From the NCBI GenBank assembly GCA_944384015.1, contig CALWRT010000018.1, positions 1-47,740 on the forward strand: a DNA stretch of 47,740 bases, read 5' to 3'. Shown piece after piece: positions 34,972 to 43,409 of the stretch. Made by a program: the position numbers and the translations under genes. Under the pieces are notes generated by a model, which ran no database searches, was not told the DNA's origin, and worked only from the letters and a program-made list of their open reading frames with translations. The DNA is from an uncultured Lachnospiraceae bacterium (GTDB lineage Bacteria > Bacillota > Clostridia > Lachnospirales > Lachnospiraceae). Position 1 is the stretch's first letter, and every line of letters begins with the position of its first letter.

Positions 34972-35718
34972 TTACTTTCTCACAAATTGCCAGAGCAGCC
35001 GCCAAATACGGCATGCGTCTGTGAACCAGGCCCCCCTTACATGGTTCTCCAGAAGTCCCCGATGGCCCTCTCTCAGAGAGACCCAGTACGCCCCAAGGCT
35101 GGAGGTGCTTGTCCCTCCGTAATCCATCTCAATCAGCGTCTCGGGAATGTAGGACAGGCGGATCTTGCCGTCCTTCAAAATCCGTATCATAAATTCATAG
35201 TCTGCGGCGCACACATAGTCTGTCTTGTACAGGCCGTATGCCTCGTATACCTCTCTTCGCAGGTACAGCGTCGGATGTCCGGGCATCCAGCCCAGGCGGA
35301 TATTCCCCTGGCCCTGTCTCCACGTACGTACGATTCTGTCCCCGTCTTTGTACACCAGGTCGGCGTGCACGCCGTCTGTTCCTTCCTGGCTTATCGCCTC
35401 TGCCATTTTACGTATGGCGTCCGGCACGGTAAAATAGTCAAAACAGCAGCCGACAATCTCTCCGGAAGCCAGCCCTATCCCTTTATTCAGGGCGTCATAA
35501 ATCCCGCGATCCGGCTCTGATATCCACCGAAGCCTTCCGCCGAACGGCTCTTCCATCTCTTTCAGCAGCTGCTTCGTACCGTCCTTCGAGTCCCCGTCCA
35601 CCACGATATATTCCAGGTTATCGTAGTCCTGGCCCAGCACCCCTTCCATCGTCTTCTTCAGATGGGCGCAGTCATTGTAAGTTGTCGTTATGACAGACAC
35701 CTTCAGCGGGTCACTCAT
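34972..35718 (-). CDS. family 2 glycosyltransferase
   Basis: A 248-residue soluble GT-A enzyme. VSVITTTYNDCAHL at the start, YIVVDGDSKDGT (about 34-45), SEPDRGIYDALNKG (about 67-80) and GCCFDYF in place of the usual GSDD metal motif. It resembles WcaA-like and colanic-acid-type transferases that act on nucleotide sugars to extend the repeat unit. It overlaps the GT4 stop by 8 bases (ATGAGTGA). Linkage and sugar unknown. Confidence 0.88.
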   Translation of the reverse strand: MSDPLKVSVITTTYNDCAHLKKTMEGVLGQDYDNLEYIVVDGDSKDGTKQLLKEMEEPFGGRLRWISEPDRGIYDALNKGIGLASGEIVGCCFDYFTVPDAIRKMAEAISQEGTDGVHADLVYKDGDRIVRTWRQGQGNIRLGWMPGHPTLYLRREVYEAYGLYKTDYVCAADYEFMIRILKDGKIRLSYIPETLIEMDYGGTSTSSLGAYWVSLREGHRGLLENHVRGAWFTDACRIWRLLWQFVRK

Positions 35719-36916
35719 GCTTCAATATCCTCTCATACAGTTCCAGGTATTCCCAGAACCGTTCTTTCTTATCATACTGACGTGCCTTCATCTGGCACAC
35801 TGCCGGCAGGATCTGGCTCTCCCCCATCTCCAGGACAGCCTCCTTCAGCTTCTCCTCATTCCCCTTGGGCACCACAATGCCGCAGCTTGCGTCGAGCGCC
35901 TCCGGGCTTCCGCCCGTATCAAAGGTCACCACCGGCGTGCCGCAGGAGAGCGCCTCTAAGTTTGTCGTCGGGAAATTGTCTTCCAGCGTGGGATTCACAT
36001 ACACATCCGCCAGCGTATACCACTGGGCCAGCTCGTTGAGCTTCCCTGTCCTGGGCAGCGCCAGTATTTTCTCAGGCAGCTTCTTCTTCTGCCGTTCTGA
36101 CACTCCTATGAGCACCACTTTGTAGGGATCTGGCAGCTGCTCGGACAGCCGGATAAAATAGTCCAGCCCCTTGCGCTTCTCCCATATATTTGCCACCCCC
36201 AGGACGACCTTCTTATCCTGAAGTTCGTATTTTCTGCGAAACCTGCCTTCTGTTGGGGCAAATACTTCCTGATCCACGCCGTTGGGAATCACTTCTACCG
36301 GGTAATCCTTCAGGAATGACTGTTCCACAAGGCCCTTCAGCCACCGAGACGGCGTCACAAGGGTCATGCCCGGCACCTTCGTGAACGCCTTCTCCTTCCT
36401 CCGGTAATTCTGCCGGGAATTATCCCGGAAGAGGGCGTATGGGTAAGCGTTCCTGTGCTGAGGACATTTCCCGCACCCCTCCTTCCACTTCTCGCAGCCC
36501 GCATAGTCGAAGTAGGCGCAGTGCCCAGTGAAACTCCAGCAGTCGTGCAGCGTCCACACGACTGGAATCCCGGCCACCTTCAAATAATTCAGCATGGACT
36601 CCGCGTTCATATAGAAGCCATGTATATTATGCAGATGAACCACATCCGGCTGATAATCGTTGATGTAAGCCTGCATTCGCTCTGTCATTCTTGCCGAGGC
36701 AAAACCGTGCTCTCCTTTGAAGAAAGTTGCAAGCACATGCCTCGCCATCTCGGGTCCGCTGCCGAACTTCACAGCCTCCACATCCTGGGGCGCCTTCCTG
36801 CGCCCGTAGAGAATGCGGCACTCATGGCCGTTCTCCTTAAGCATATGCCAAATATCCGTCGTTATTCTGCCCACACTTCCGTCACCGCAGACGGTATTTA
36901 TCTGTAAAACCTTCAA
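35711..36916 (-). CDS. family 4 glycosyltransferase (GT-B)
   Basis: A 401-residue GT-B enzyme. The N-terminal half has DVVHLHNIHGFY (about 90-101), and HDCWSFTGHCAYF with WKEGCGKCP carries the cysteine-bearing loop typical of colanic-acid-like WcaL/WcaC relatives. The donor site has ANIWEKRKG (about 247-255) and PTLEDNFPTTNLEALSCG (about 308-325, the EX7E region). The start is a TTG at 36916 with GGTGAT six bases upstream; no ATG fits. It is first in the long minus-strand run and divergent from the fucosyltransferase-like gene. Confidence 0.88.
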   Translation of the reverse strand: MKVLQINTVCGDGSVGRITTDIWHMLKENGHECRILYGRRKAPQDVEAVKFGSGPEMARHVLATFFKGEHGFASARMTERMQAYINDYQPDVVHLHNIHGFYMNAESMLNYLKVAGIPVVWTLHDCWSFTGHCAYFDYAGCEKWKEGCGKCPQHRNAYPYALFRDNSRQNYRRKEKAFTKVPGMTLVTPSRWLKGLVEQSFLKDYPVEVIPNGVDQEVFAPTEGRFRRKYELQDKKVVLGVANIWEKRKGLDYFIRLSEQLPDPYKVVLIGVSERQKKKLPEKILALPRTGKLNELAQWYTLADVYVNPTLEDNFPTTNLEALSCGTPVVTFDTGGSPEALDASCGIVVPKGNEEKLKEAVLEMGESQILPAVCQMKARQYDKKERFWEYLELYERILKHE

Positions 36917-36964
36917 ATGAAATCACCAAAACCCTTTTCTGTTCCCTCGCTTAATGCTATACTT

Positions 36965-36989
36965 TATCGTGTACGATATTTACATATCG
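36965..36989. promoter_or_regulatory. two overlapping palindromes in a divergent intergenic region
   Basis: TATCGT-GT-ACGATA (36965-36978) and CGATAT-TTAC-ATATCG (36974-36989) share five bases. They lie in the 107 bp between the GT4 gene (-) and the fucosyltransferase-like gene (+). I could not assign a convincing -35/-10 pair on either strand, so these may be operator sites for a regulator acting on both directions. Confidence 0.45.
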
Positions 36990-37023
36990 CTAAATACGAC
37001 TCTGTCTAATAAGGAGATAAACT

Positions 37024-37809
37024 ATGATTATCATACAACCTTCCGGTGGTTTATGCAATAGAATCCGTTCGATTAATTCAGCCTGGACGCTGGCCCGCAG
37101 AAAAAGGGTACCCCTCAAGGTTCTCTGGCTGAACGCCCCGGAGCTGAACTGTCCCTTTGAACAGTTATTCCGTCCCACCGGGGAGTTTGAAGTGGTGAAC
37201 ATCGATTCCCTGAGAAGCCCGCGGAAATTATTCCTCCAGTTCTCGGCAAGGCAGCGTCTGAATAACGAAGATATTCTGAATCATAAGACCGGGGTAACAC
37301 TGAATGAAGATTTTTTCCAGTCGCTGTCTGATTCCGTATATATTTTCACCTGGGAACAATTCTACCCCACCGAGGATTACCACCTGTTCGTCCCTGTACC
37401 CCAGATCCAGGAACGCATAGACAGCTTTACCAGACAGTTTGCCCCGCATATGGTGGGCGTACACATCCGGCGCACCGACAACGTGTCTGCTATTGGCAAG
37501 AGCGGCACCGATGCCTTTATCCAGGCGATGGAAGCGGAGATTGCCGCAGATCCCCAAGTGCAGTTTTTCCTGGCCACGGATGAGCGGAAGGAGGAGGCCG
37601 TCCTCAGGAAACATTTCCCCGGCAAAATCCTCTCCAATGAAAACCGGGTGCTGGAACGGAACAGCACAGCCGGCATGCACGACGCGATGATCGATCTGTA
37701 CTGTCTGGCCGCTACAGACAAAATACTGGGCAGCTACTGGAGTTCTTTCACCGATGTAGCCGCCCAGATGAGAAATATCCCGAAGGTGATCATAGGTTAC
37801 GATTCATAA
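37024..37809 (+). CDS. fucosyltransferase-like protein (O-FucT/NodZ/GT11 superfamily)
   Basis: A 261-residue GT-B-like protein. PSGGLCNRIRSI (6-17) matches the N-terminal glycine loop of alpha-fucosyltransferase relatives. VGVHIRRTDN (144-153) is the diagnostic HxRRxD motif (His147, Arg149-Arg150, Asp152) that binds GDP-fucose. MIDLYCLAATDKILGSYWSSFTDVA matches the third family block in layout. It is the only plus-strand gene in the right half and has AAGGAG before the ATG. Its last codons and TAA lie inside the 95 bp palindrome at 37797-37891. Donor GDP-fucose is likely from the family but unproven; no GDP-fucose genes are in the window. Confidence 0.82.
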   Translation: MIIIQPSGGLCNRIRSINSAWTLARRKRVPLKVLWLNAPELNCPFEQLFRPTGEFEVVNIDSLRSPRKLFLQFSARQRLNNEDILNHKTGVTLNEDFFQSLSDSVYIFTWEQFYPTEDYHLFVPVPQIQERIDSFTRQFAPHMVGVHIRRTDNVSAIGKSGTDAFIQAMEAEIAADPQVQFFLATDERKEEAVLRKHFPGKILSNENRVLERNSTAGMHDAMIDLYCLAATDKILGSYWSSFTDVAAQMRNIPKVIIGYDS

Positions 37810-37891
37810 CCGATTCCGAATGAACAATCAACGCTTCGTGCTTGCGCGTAAGCGTGTGTTGGTCCTTCTGAATTAGGACTATGAATCGTAA
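37797..37891. repeat. long palindromic repeat, copy B (95 bp)
   Basis: The outer arms TTACGATTCATA (37797-37808) and TATGAATCGTAA (37880-37891) are perfectly complementary. The interior resembles copy A at 19531-19621 (shared CGTAAGCGTGTGTTG). Two arm differences from copy A are matched by complementary changes on the other arm. It overlaps the end of the fucosyltransferase-like gene. Confidence 0.8.
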
Positions 37892-37951
37892 GTAGAAGAC
37901 TAGAGATCCTCAGGATCGCTGCAAAGAATAGAAAAATATCGCCGTCCAGGA

Positions 37952-38977
37952 TCACTTCAGGAATATGCGCCCCAGCAGATAGCATACCGGGTAGAGACGC
38001 AGCCGTATGAGCAGCAGATATATCCGTACGGACAGCGGCTTATCCGGCATCCGATGGGACTGTAATGTCTTCTTTACCTCCGGATTTGTACAGATTCTTC
38101 GAATCTCCCCAATGATCTGCCCGGCTTTCGCGCCGCCGCTTCGGACGATGGCGCTGCGGATATCCATGATGGCCAGTATGAGGAAGTCATTCTCAATCTG
38201 CGCGGAAAAATCATACACATTCTTCACCTTGGCAATCCAGGCGATCTGCCTCTTCGTGGCCGTGATCTTCTTCAGATAGCCCGGATCATAGCTGCCGGTG
38301 ATCGACCCAGCGTTAATCCGGTAATGATACGGATAGTAGTCCGGCAGGAAGCTCAGGCTGTCGGCATCGCACAGACAAGCAAAAGTCAGCTGCAGGTCTT
38401 CTCCCACAACGATCTCGTTTCTGCAGAACTTCATGTTTTTCTCCACTAATTTTCTGCGGTACAGCTTCGTCACCCTGGCCGCCTGGATCGTGCGCCCAAA
38501 AAAGCTGCCATTGTTCAGCAGCTTCGGATAGAGTTCCGACACAATCTGCCCCCGGCTGTAATATTCCCTGTCCAGCCGGGACGTCTCTGTAGTTCTGGGT
38601 CTGGAGGCATCCTCGTATTCATAGACCAGCCCGCAGATGACAATGTCTGAATGGCAGCGTTCTGCGGAGACGCACAATTTCTCGTACATATCACTATCCA
38701 CCCAATCGTCACTATCTACAAACCCTACATACTCGCTGGTTGAAACACCTACTCCCGCCTTCCAAGCGGAAGTCAAGCCTCCGTTCTCCTTGTGTACCAC
38801 CAGTATCCTTTCATCTTCCCGGGCGTAGTTGTCACAGATCTGTCCAGAACTGTCGGTGGATCCGTCATCCACGAGAATAATCTCCAAATCTTCCTTGGTC
38901 TGAGCCAGCAGACTGTCCACACACTGCTTCAGATAGTTTTCCACATTATATACCGCAACGATAACACTGACCCTCAT
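37952..38977 (-). CDS. family 2 glycosyltransferase
   Basis: A 341-residue GT-A enzyme of the SpsA-like capsule group. VSVIVAVYNVENYLKQCVDS at the start, DDGSTDSS (37-44) and DSDD (88-91) are intact. The C-terminal half is helical and basic, ending without a clear membrane helix. It adds a sugar to the lipid-linked repeat unit in the cytoplasm. ATG 38977 with AGGAGG is the start; the frame upstream runs into palindromic copy 4. It is last in the minus block and paralogous to the next two genes. Confidence 0.9.
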   Translation of the reverse strand: MRVSVIVAVYNVENYLKQCVDSLLAQTKEDLEIILVDDGSTDSSGQICDNYAREDERILVVHKENGGLTSAWKAGVGVSTSEYVGFVDSDDWVDSDMYEKLCVSAERCHSDIVICGLVYEYEDASRPRTTETSRLDREYYSRGQIVSELYPKLLNNGSFFGRTIQAARVTKLYRRKLVEKNMKFCRNEIVVGEDLQLTFACLCDADSLSFLPDYYPYHYRINAGSITGSYDPGYLKKITATKRQIAWIAKVKNVYDFSAQIENDFLILAIMDIRSAIVRSGGAKAGQIIGEIRRICTNPEVKKTLQSHRMPDKPLSVRIYLLLIRLRLYPVCYLLGRIFLK

Positions 38978-39002
38978 CTTCCACCTCCTGGCATCAGCCT
39001 GC

Positions 39003-39029
39003 GGAAACACCGATGAAATCAGCGTTTCC
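39003..39029. repeat. short palindromic repeat, copy 4
   Basis: GGAAACACCGAT and ATCAGCGTTTCC arms around GAA. It lies in the gap between two GT2 genes (38977 and 39045). Confidence 0.78.
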
Positions 39030-39044
39030 CAAACCCTCGCCGCC

Positions 39045-40040
39045 CTAGTACTTCATAAGTCTCCGATACAGTCCCGGCATCATCAGGAAAAGCCGGTATC
39101 CGGCCGCCGTCCTGGCGGGAAGGCCTCCATAGGGCCTGCTGCCAGTTAAGGCCTCCCGCACATAACTGCGCAGCAGCTCCTGATCTTCCCTAGAATCCGG
39201 CAGATAACGGACGCATTTGAAATACAGGTCAATGCAGCCGTCAGCCAGGGCCTTCCATGCTGCCGGCAGAATATCCCAATATTTATCCTTTCGCTCTTCC
39301 AGGAAGGTGAGGCGCTCCCGCACAGCCCAGGCCCAATCCAGCCGCTTCCTGGAGAACTGTCCCCTCGTGATGCTGTCGTTTCCGATAAAATAGCCGTACA
39401 GGCAGGCATCCACCACCGCTGCCTTCTCAATCCGGTCGTAGATTTTATAAGTTGTCGCCTCGTCCTCATGGATGCGCCCCGCCGGAAATCGAAGGCCCTC
39501 AAAGAGCGACCGCTTATACAGCTTATTCCACGCTACTACATAATACGCCCCGTCATGGATATATAAGTTGCCCATCATCTCACGGCCGGAGTACGTGGTC
39601 ACATGCCCGGTATCGTGCTCTTCATCGGGAACGGCCTCACCCTTCACGTATTTCCACTTGCACATGGACAGATCGCTTCCGGTATCCGCCAGAGCCTGGT
39701 ACAGCCGCTCTACAAAGTCCTCCGTCACATAGTCGTCGGAGTCTATGAATATGAGATATTCTCCCGCCGCCGCGTCTATCCCTGCATTTCTCGCCCCGGA
39801 CAGCCCCGCGTTCTCCTGATGGATCACCCGCACTCTCTCGTCCGCGGCTGCATAGCCGTCACAGATGGCCGGGCATCTGTCAGGAGAACCGTCATCCACC
39901 AGCAGAATCTCCAGATTCCGGTATGTCTGGGCCAGCACCCCGTCCATGCAGCGGGGAAGATATGCCTCCACCTTATATACCGGAAGAATTACCGTAATGA
40001 GGGGATCCAAATTTTCAAATCTTCTTTCTCTATCCAACAT
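39045..40040 (-). CDS. family 2 glycosyltransferase
   Basis: A 331-residue GT-A enzyme. ITVILPVYKVEAYLPRC (15-31), DDGSPD (49-54) and the metal-binding DSDD (100-103) are intact, and the acceptor-side NKLYKRSLFEGLRFPAG motif common to capsule GT2 enzymes is present. It probably extends the repeat unit in the cytoplasm. ATG 40040 has GAAAGAGG upstream; the frame continues 14 codons back without a ribosome site. It is one of three adjacent GT2 paralogues that differ in acceptor domain. Confidence 0.9.
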   Translation of the reverse strand: MLDRERRFENLDPLITVILPVYKVEAYLPRCMDGVLAQTYRNLEILLVDDGSPDRCPAICDGYAAADERVRVIHQENAGLSGARNAGIDAAAGEYLIFIDSDDYVTEDFVERLYQALADTGSDLSMCKWKYVKGEAVPDEEHDTGHVTTYSGREMMGNLYIHDGAYYVVAWNKLYKRSLFEGLRFPAGRIHEDEATTYKIYDRIEKAAVVDACLYGYFIGNDSITRGQFSRKRLDWAWAVRERLTFLEERKDKYWDILPAAWKALADGCIDLYFKCVRYLPDSREDQELLRSYVREALTGSRPYGGLPARTAAGYRLFLMMPGLYRRLMKY

Positions 40041-40114
40041 AGAACCTCTTTCATATCTGGTGATGCCCGCCAAGACGGACACATCCGTTTGCTATAGCAG
40101 CGCCTGCCGAGTAC

Positions 40115-41122
40115 TCAGCCCCGGATAACGCGCACGACGGACACCACCGCCTTGCGCAGATAGATCAGCACATAGACCCAATACACGGCCCCTCTGGAAA
40201 AGGCCCGGTTAATGATCCGGTAGTCCAGCCCCTTCAGGGAAATATCCCGGTTCACCTGCTGCATATAGGGATCTTTCGCGTACTGTCTGATCAGCTCCAG
40301 CCTCTCCATCTTGCTCAAGCCCCCATCAAATGCCAGGCCTTCGATCTCATCTAAGAACTCCTTCACAAATTTACCGTGGATACGGCTCACATCAGCCTCC
40401 TCCCCAGCCAGCTCCCGGTAGAAAGCTTTCGTCCTCTCGCACAGCCGCGAGGCGATGGCTATCTTGTCTGGTCTCCGCTTCGTGGACAAGGTCTGCTTGT
40501 CCTCCGCCTGAATATAATTGCAGAACATCTCCCGTGTAACGCAGATACGCCCCGCCTCCCGGATATAGGACAGGTTAAACAGCAGATCCTCCCCCAAGTT
40601 CAGGTCGTGGGGAAAGCCCTCCCGGATCAGCTTTCGGCAAAACAGCTTATTCCAGGGCATATTTAAAAACCCGTCCTCGTACAGATCTAGGAACACCCCC
40701 GCAAATTCCTCTTTCGTATATACCCCCTCTTCCCTAGGACGTTTTCTGACATCCCTGCCCACATACCAGTGATGGAAGCCGGCAATCACCAAGTCCGCAT
40801 CCGATTCTTCCCTAAGTTTCAGCATCCGCGCGCACGTGTTCGCCTCAATGTAATCGTCGCTGTCCACGAATAGAAGGTATTCTCCGCTGGCATTTTCGAT
40901 TCCCCGATTCCTCGCCTGGGACACACCTTCATTATGCCGATACAGCACACGCACGCGTCTGTCCTGGGCCGCATACTCTTCACAGATTTCTGAAGAGCGG
41001 TCTGGGGATCCGTCCACCACAAGGAGCACTTCGATATCCCGGTATGTCTGTCTCAAAATACTGTCCACGCACCGGTGCAGCGTCCGTTCACTCTTATATA
41101 CTGGTACGACTATACTAATCAT
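40115..41122 (-). CDS. family 2 glycosyltransferase
   Basis: A 335-residue GT-A enzyme. MISIVVPVYKSERTLHRCVD at the start and DSDD (87-90) are normal. The usual VDDGS reads VVDGS (35-39), so the first Asp is replaced and the second kept. NMPWNKLFCRKLI is the acceptor-side motif. The start at ATG 41122 has GGGAG upstream; the frame runs to 41167 next to palindromic copy 5 without a good binding site. Role: sugar transfer onto the lipid-linked repeat unit. Confidence 0.88.
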   Translation of the reverse strand: MISIVVPVYKSERTLHRCVDSILRQTYRDIEVLLVVDGSPDRSSEICEEYAAQDRRVRVLYRHNEGVSQARNRGIENASGEYLLFVDSDDYIEANTCARMLKLREESDADLVIAGFHHWYVGRDVRKRPREEGVYTKEEFAGVFLDLYEDGFLNMPWNKLFCRKLIREGFPHDLNLGEDLLFNLSYIREAGRICVTREMFCNYIQAEDKQTLSTKRRPDKIAIASRLCERTKAFYRELAGEEADVSRIHGKFVKEFLDEIEGLAFDGGLSKMERLELIRQYAKDPYMQQVNRDISLKGLDYRIINRAFSRGAVYWVYVLIYLRKAVVSVVRVIRG

Positions 41123-41168
41123 CTTCGATTCTCCCGGCCTCTTATGCCTTATTTTCTCCTGTTCCATA

Positions 41169-41196
41169 GGAAAGCGCTGACTTCATCAGTGCTTCC
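41169..41196. repeat. short palindromic repeat, copy 5
   Basis: GGAAAGCGCTGA and TCAGTGCTTCC arms around a short loop; one extra base compared with the 27 bp copies. It lies between the GT2 gene and the hexapeptide acyltransferase. Confidence 0.72.
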
Positions 41197-41223
41197 TCGG
41201 CAGCTTCACAAAATGCGCTTTCC

Positions 41224-41769
41224 TCAGCGCCTTTTTGTCCAATGGTCTATTGTTGTCTTTTCCCTTTTCTGAAGGTATATTGTATGGGGCTCTATCCTCC
41301 CTGACACGACGCTTCCGGCGGCGATCACACAGTGATCTCCGATATCCGCCCCCTTCAGGATCACGCAGTTCGCCCCCACCCACACATTGCTTCCGATGTG
41401 TACCGGCGCGCTCCGGTAATGCCCCCAACCCTTGCGGTAATCATGGTCATGATCGACAATTACCAGGTTGTTGGCAAACTGGCAGCCGTCTCCGATGGAG
41501 ATTTCCTCCATACAGGTGATACTGCAGTTGGTATTGAAGAAGCATTTATTCCCTATCGTAAGCCGGCCCGCCTCTGCCCGCAGTGTCAGAGCGCCTCTGG
41601 ACACCGTCTCCCGGCCGAGTACAAGTCGGGCCTGCTTTTTCACATGAATCTGGCTTCCGGGCCCTAGCGACTGAACCCATGCAAGCCGTGCCCTGCCTCC
41701 ATACCGCAGCTTCCAGTACAATATCTTCGGCAGAGTCAGTACCGCCCGGACGGCAACTTCCCTATCCAT
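41224..41769 (-). CDS. left-handed beta-helix (hexapeptide) acyltransferase
   Basis: A 181-residue trimer-forming acyltransferase of the LacA/CapG/WbbJ type. Hexapeptide repeats run from about residue 55, including ISIGDGCQFANNLVIVDHDHDY with the catalytic-type histidines, then HIGSNVWVGANCVIL and IGDHCVIAAGSVV. It most likely O- or N-acetylates a nucleotide sugar or repeat-unit sugar in the cytoplasm with acetyl-CoA. It is a possible, distant candidate for the missing acetylation step of the FdtA/FdtB pathway. ATG 41769 has AGGAGG upstream; the open frame begins seven codons earlier. Confidence 0.88.
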   Translation of the reverse strand: MDREVAVRAVLTLPKILYWKLRYGGRARLAWVQSLGPGSQIHVKKQARLVLGRETVSRGALTLRAEAGRLTIGNKCFFNTNCSITCMEEISIGDGCQFANNLVIVDHDHDYRKGWGHYRSAPVHIGSNVWVGANCVILKGADIGDHCVIAAGSVVSGRIEPHTIYLQKREKTTIDHWTKRR

Positions 41770-41818
41770 CCAATTTCCTCCTCTCTTCAACCATCAGCGT
41801 CCTTGCAGCCTTCTGCTC

Positions 41819-43345
41819 TCACTCCTGCCGGCGCAGCTTTTTCTTCACAAAAGCCATCACCATCGCCCGCTCTTCCTTCTTGAGCACGGCAAAATAGTTG
41901 GCAGCCAGCGCCGCGACTCCCGCCATCTCTCCGAACACGAGGAGCGTTGCCCAGCTGCTGATCGGGAAAAGAAGACGGAATACCATACCCACTGCTCCCA
42001 CGCAGATGAGAGATTTGATTCCGGTCAAAATATCCCCGTAGAACGTCTTCCAGGAGACGCCCAGGCAGCGGCTCGCGTACAAGGGAGTGAACAGCAGATT
42101 ACGTATCCATCCGTAGCCCATGCTGGACAGCACAATGGCATACAGTCCAAGATCTGTAGTATTCAGCAGCAGGAAGACCGTCGCTGTGCTGCACACTCCT
42201 GAGAATACAATGACAAGAGAATTCAGCTTCACCCGCTTCGTGATGATGAAAATGTGGTACAGCACCTGAATGCTCATACTGATATACAGCGTCCCCATGG
42301 AGAGGATACACAGCATATGGAGCTGCCTGGCATCGTATTCCGGCAGCCACAGGGAGAAGAAAATATCTCCGAACACCGTGATAAAAGCGATCGGAATGCT
42401 CAGCAGAAAGATCATAATCCGGTTGGCGCTCTTCACCAGGTGGATCATCTCCTGATATTTTCCCTCCGCGTACAAGATCGTAATCTGGGGGTTGAATATC
42501 CCTACAATGCTGCCCATCAGATTGCTGACTGTCAGGGGGATTGTCTTGGCATAGTTCAGGATTCCCATGGCCGTCGCGTCAATCATCAGGTTGGAGATCA
42601 GAAGATCCAGCCCTTCCAGCAGCGTCTGTCCAAGTCGTGTGACAGAATTCCACGCTCCCAGAGATACCAGCTCCTTGATCTTCTGGAAATCAAAGTATTC
42701 CCTTCGTATGTGGACTTCCGGCATCAGCCGCTTCGTATACCGGTAATTACCGATACCGATAATCAGCGTTTCCAGCGTGGTTCCCACTCCCACATACCAC
42801 ATATGCGCCGGGAAAAAGGTATAGCAGCCCACCAGGACAAGCATCCTCGCCAGCTCTGCCTGAATCGTCTTCACCGCCAGCAGATCCAGCCTGTCCTTTG
42901 TGTACACAGCGATCTGAAACACCGAGAGAATGATGCTGAGCATGAAATTCACCGCCACGAAAAAGAACAGGATCTGCAGATCCGTCACCATATCCTCCGG
43001 GACATTCAGAATCTTATCCACGAACAGGATCAAGAATGTGGCCGGCACAGCGAAGACTCCCGCCATAAATATATTCCCGAACAGTACGGAGGTAAAGTAC
43101 CGGTTCGCCTCCTCCTCCCTCCCCTGGTGGATGCTCACTGTAATAAAGCGGCTGGCCATCGTGTTCAGGGCCGACACCACAATCTGGGCGTAAGCCACAA
43201 AGTAATTGCCCTGCGATACAAAGCCGGACGCGCTGGTATCAATCGCCCTCCCCATATAGGGCGACAGGACGAAGCTCACCCCAAGGCTTACCAAGAAGGA
43301 CAGAATCTGGGCGGTCATACTGACTGCAAGCTGCTTTTTATTCAT
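41819..43345 (-). CDS. oligosaccharide flippase (MOP/Wzx-like)
   Basis: A 508-residue protein with about 14 helices in the polysaccharide-transporter/MATE fold. The N-terminal SLGVSFVLSPYMGRAIDTSASGFV is typical, and a central QTLLEGLDLLISNLMID helix pair is conserved. It moves the undecaprenyl-diphosphate-linked repeat unit to the outer membrane face. AGGAG lies 10 bases before the ATG. Its presence without an ABC exporter argues for a Wzx-type pathway for the repeat unit. Confidence 0.9.
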   Translation of the reverse strand: MNKKQLAVSMTAQILSFLVSLGVSFVLSPYMGRAIDTSASGFVSQGNYFVAYAQIVVSALNTMASRFITVSIHQGREEEANRYFTSVLFGNIFMAGVFAVPATFLILFVDKILNVPEDMVTDLQILFFFVAVNFMLSIILSVFQIAVYTKDRLDLLAVKTIQAELARMLVLVGCYTFFPAHMWYVGVGTTLETLIIGIGNYRYTKRLMPEVHIRREYFDFQKIKELVSLGAWNSVTRLGQTLLEGLDLLISNLMIDATAMGILNYAKTIPLTVSNLMGSIVGIFNPQITILYAEGKYQEMIHLVKSANRIMIFLLSIPIAFITVFGDIFFSLWLPEYDARQLHMLCILSMGTLYISMSIQVLYHIFIITKRVKLNSLVIVFSGVCSTATVFLLLNTTDLGLYAIVLSSMGYGWIRNLLFTPLYASRCLGVSWKTFYGDILTGIKSLICVGAVGMVFRLLFPISSWATLLVFGEMAGVAALAANYFAVLKKEERAMVMAFVKKKLRRQE

Positions 43346-43382
43346 ATGCGGGTCACTCCTGTCATATCGTAACGTCCGTTAA

Positions 43383-43409
43383 GGAAACACTGATGAAAAC
43401 AGTGTTTCC
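43383..43409. repeat. short palindromic repeat, copy 6
   Basis: GGAAACACTGAT-GAA-AACAGTGTTTCC; with flanking AA/TT it reads AAGGAAAC...GTTTCCTT. It abuts the TAA (43410-43412) of the DUF2142 gene and is the most symmetric copy. Confidence 0.82.
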
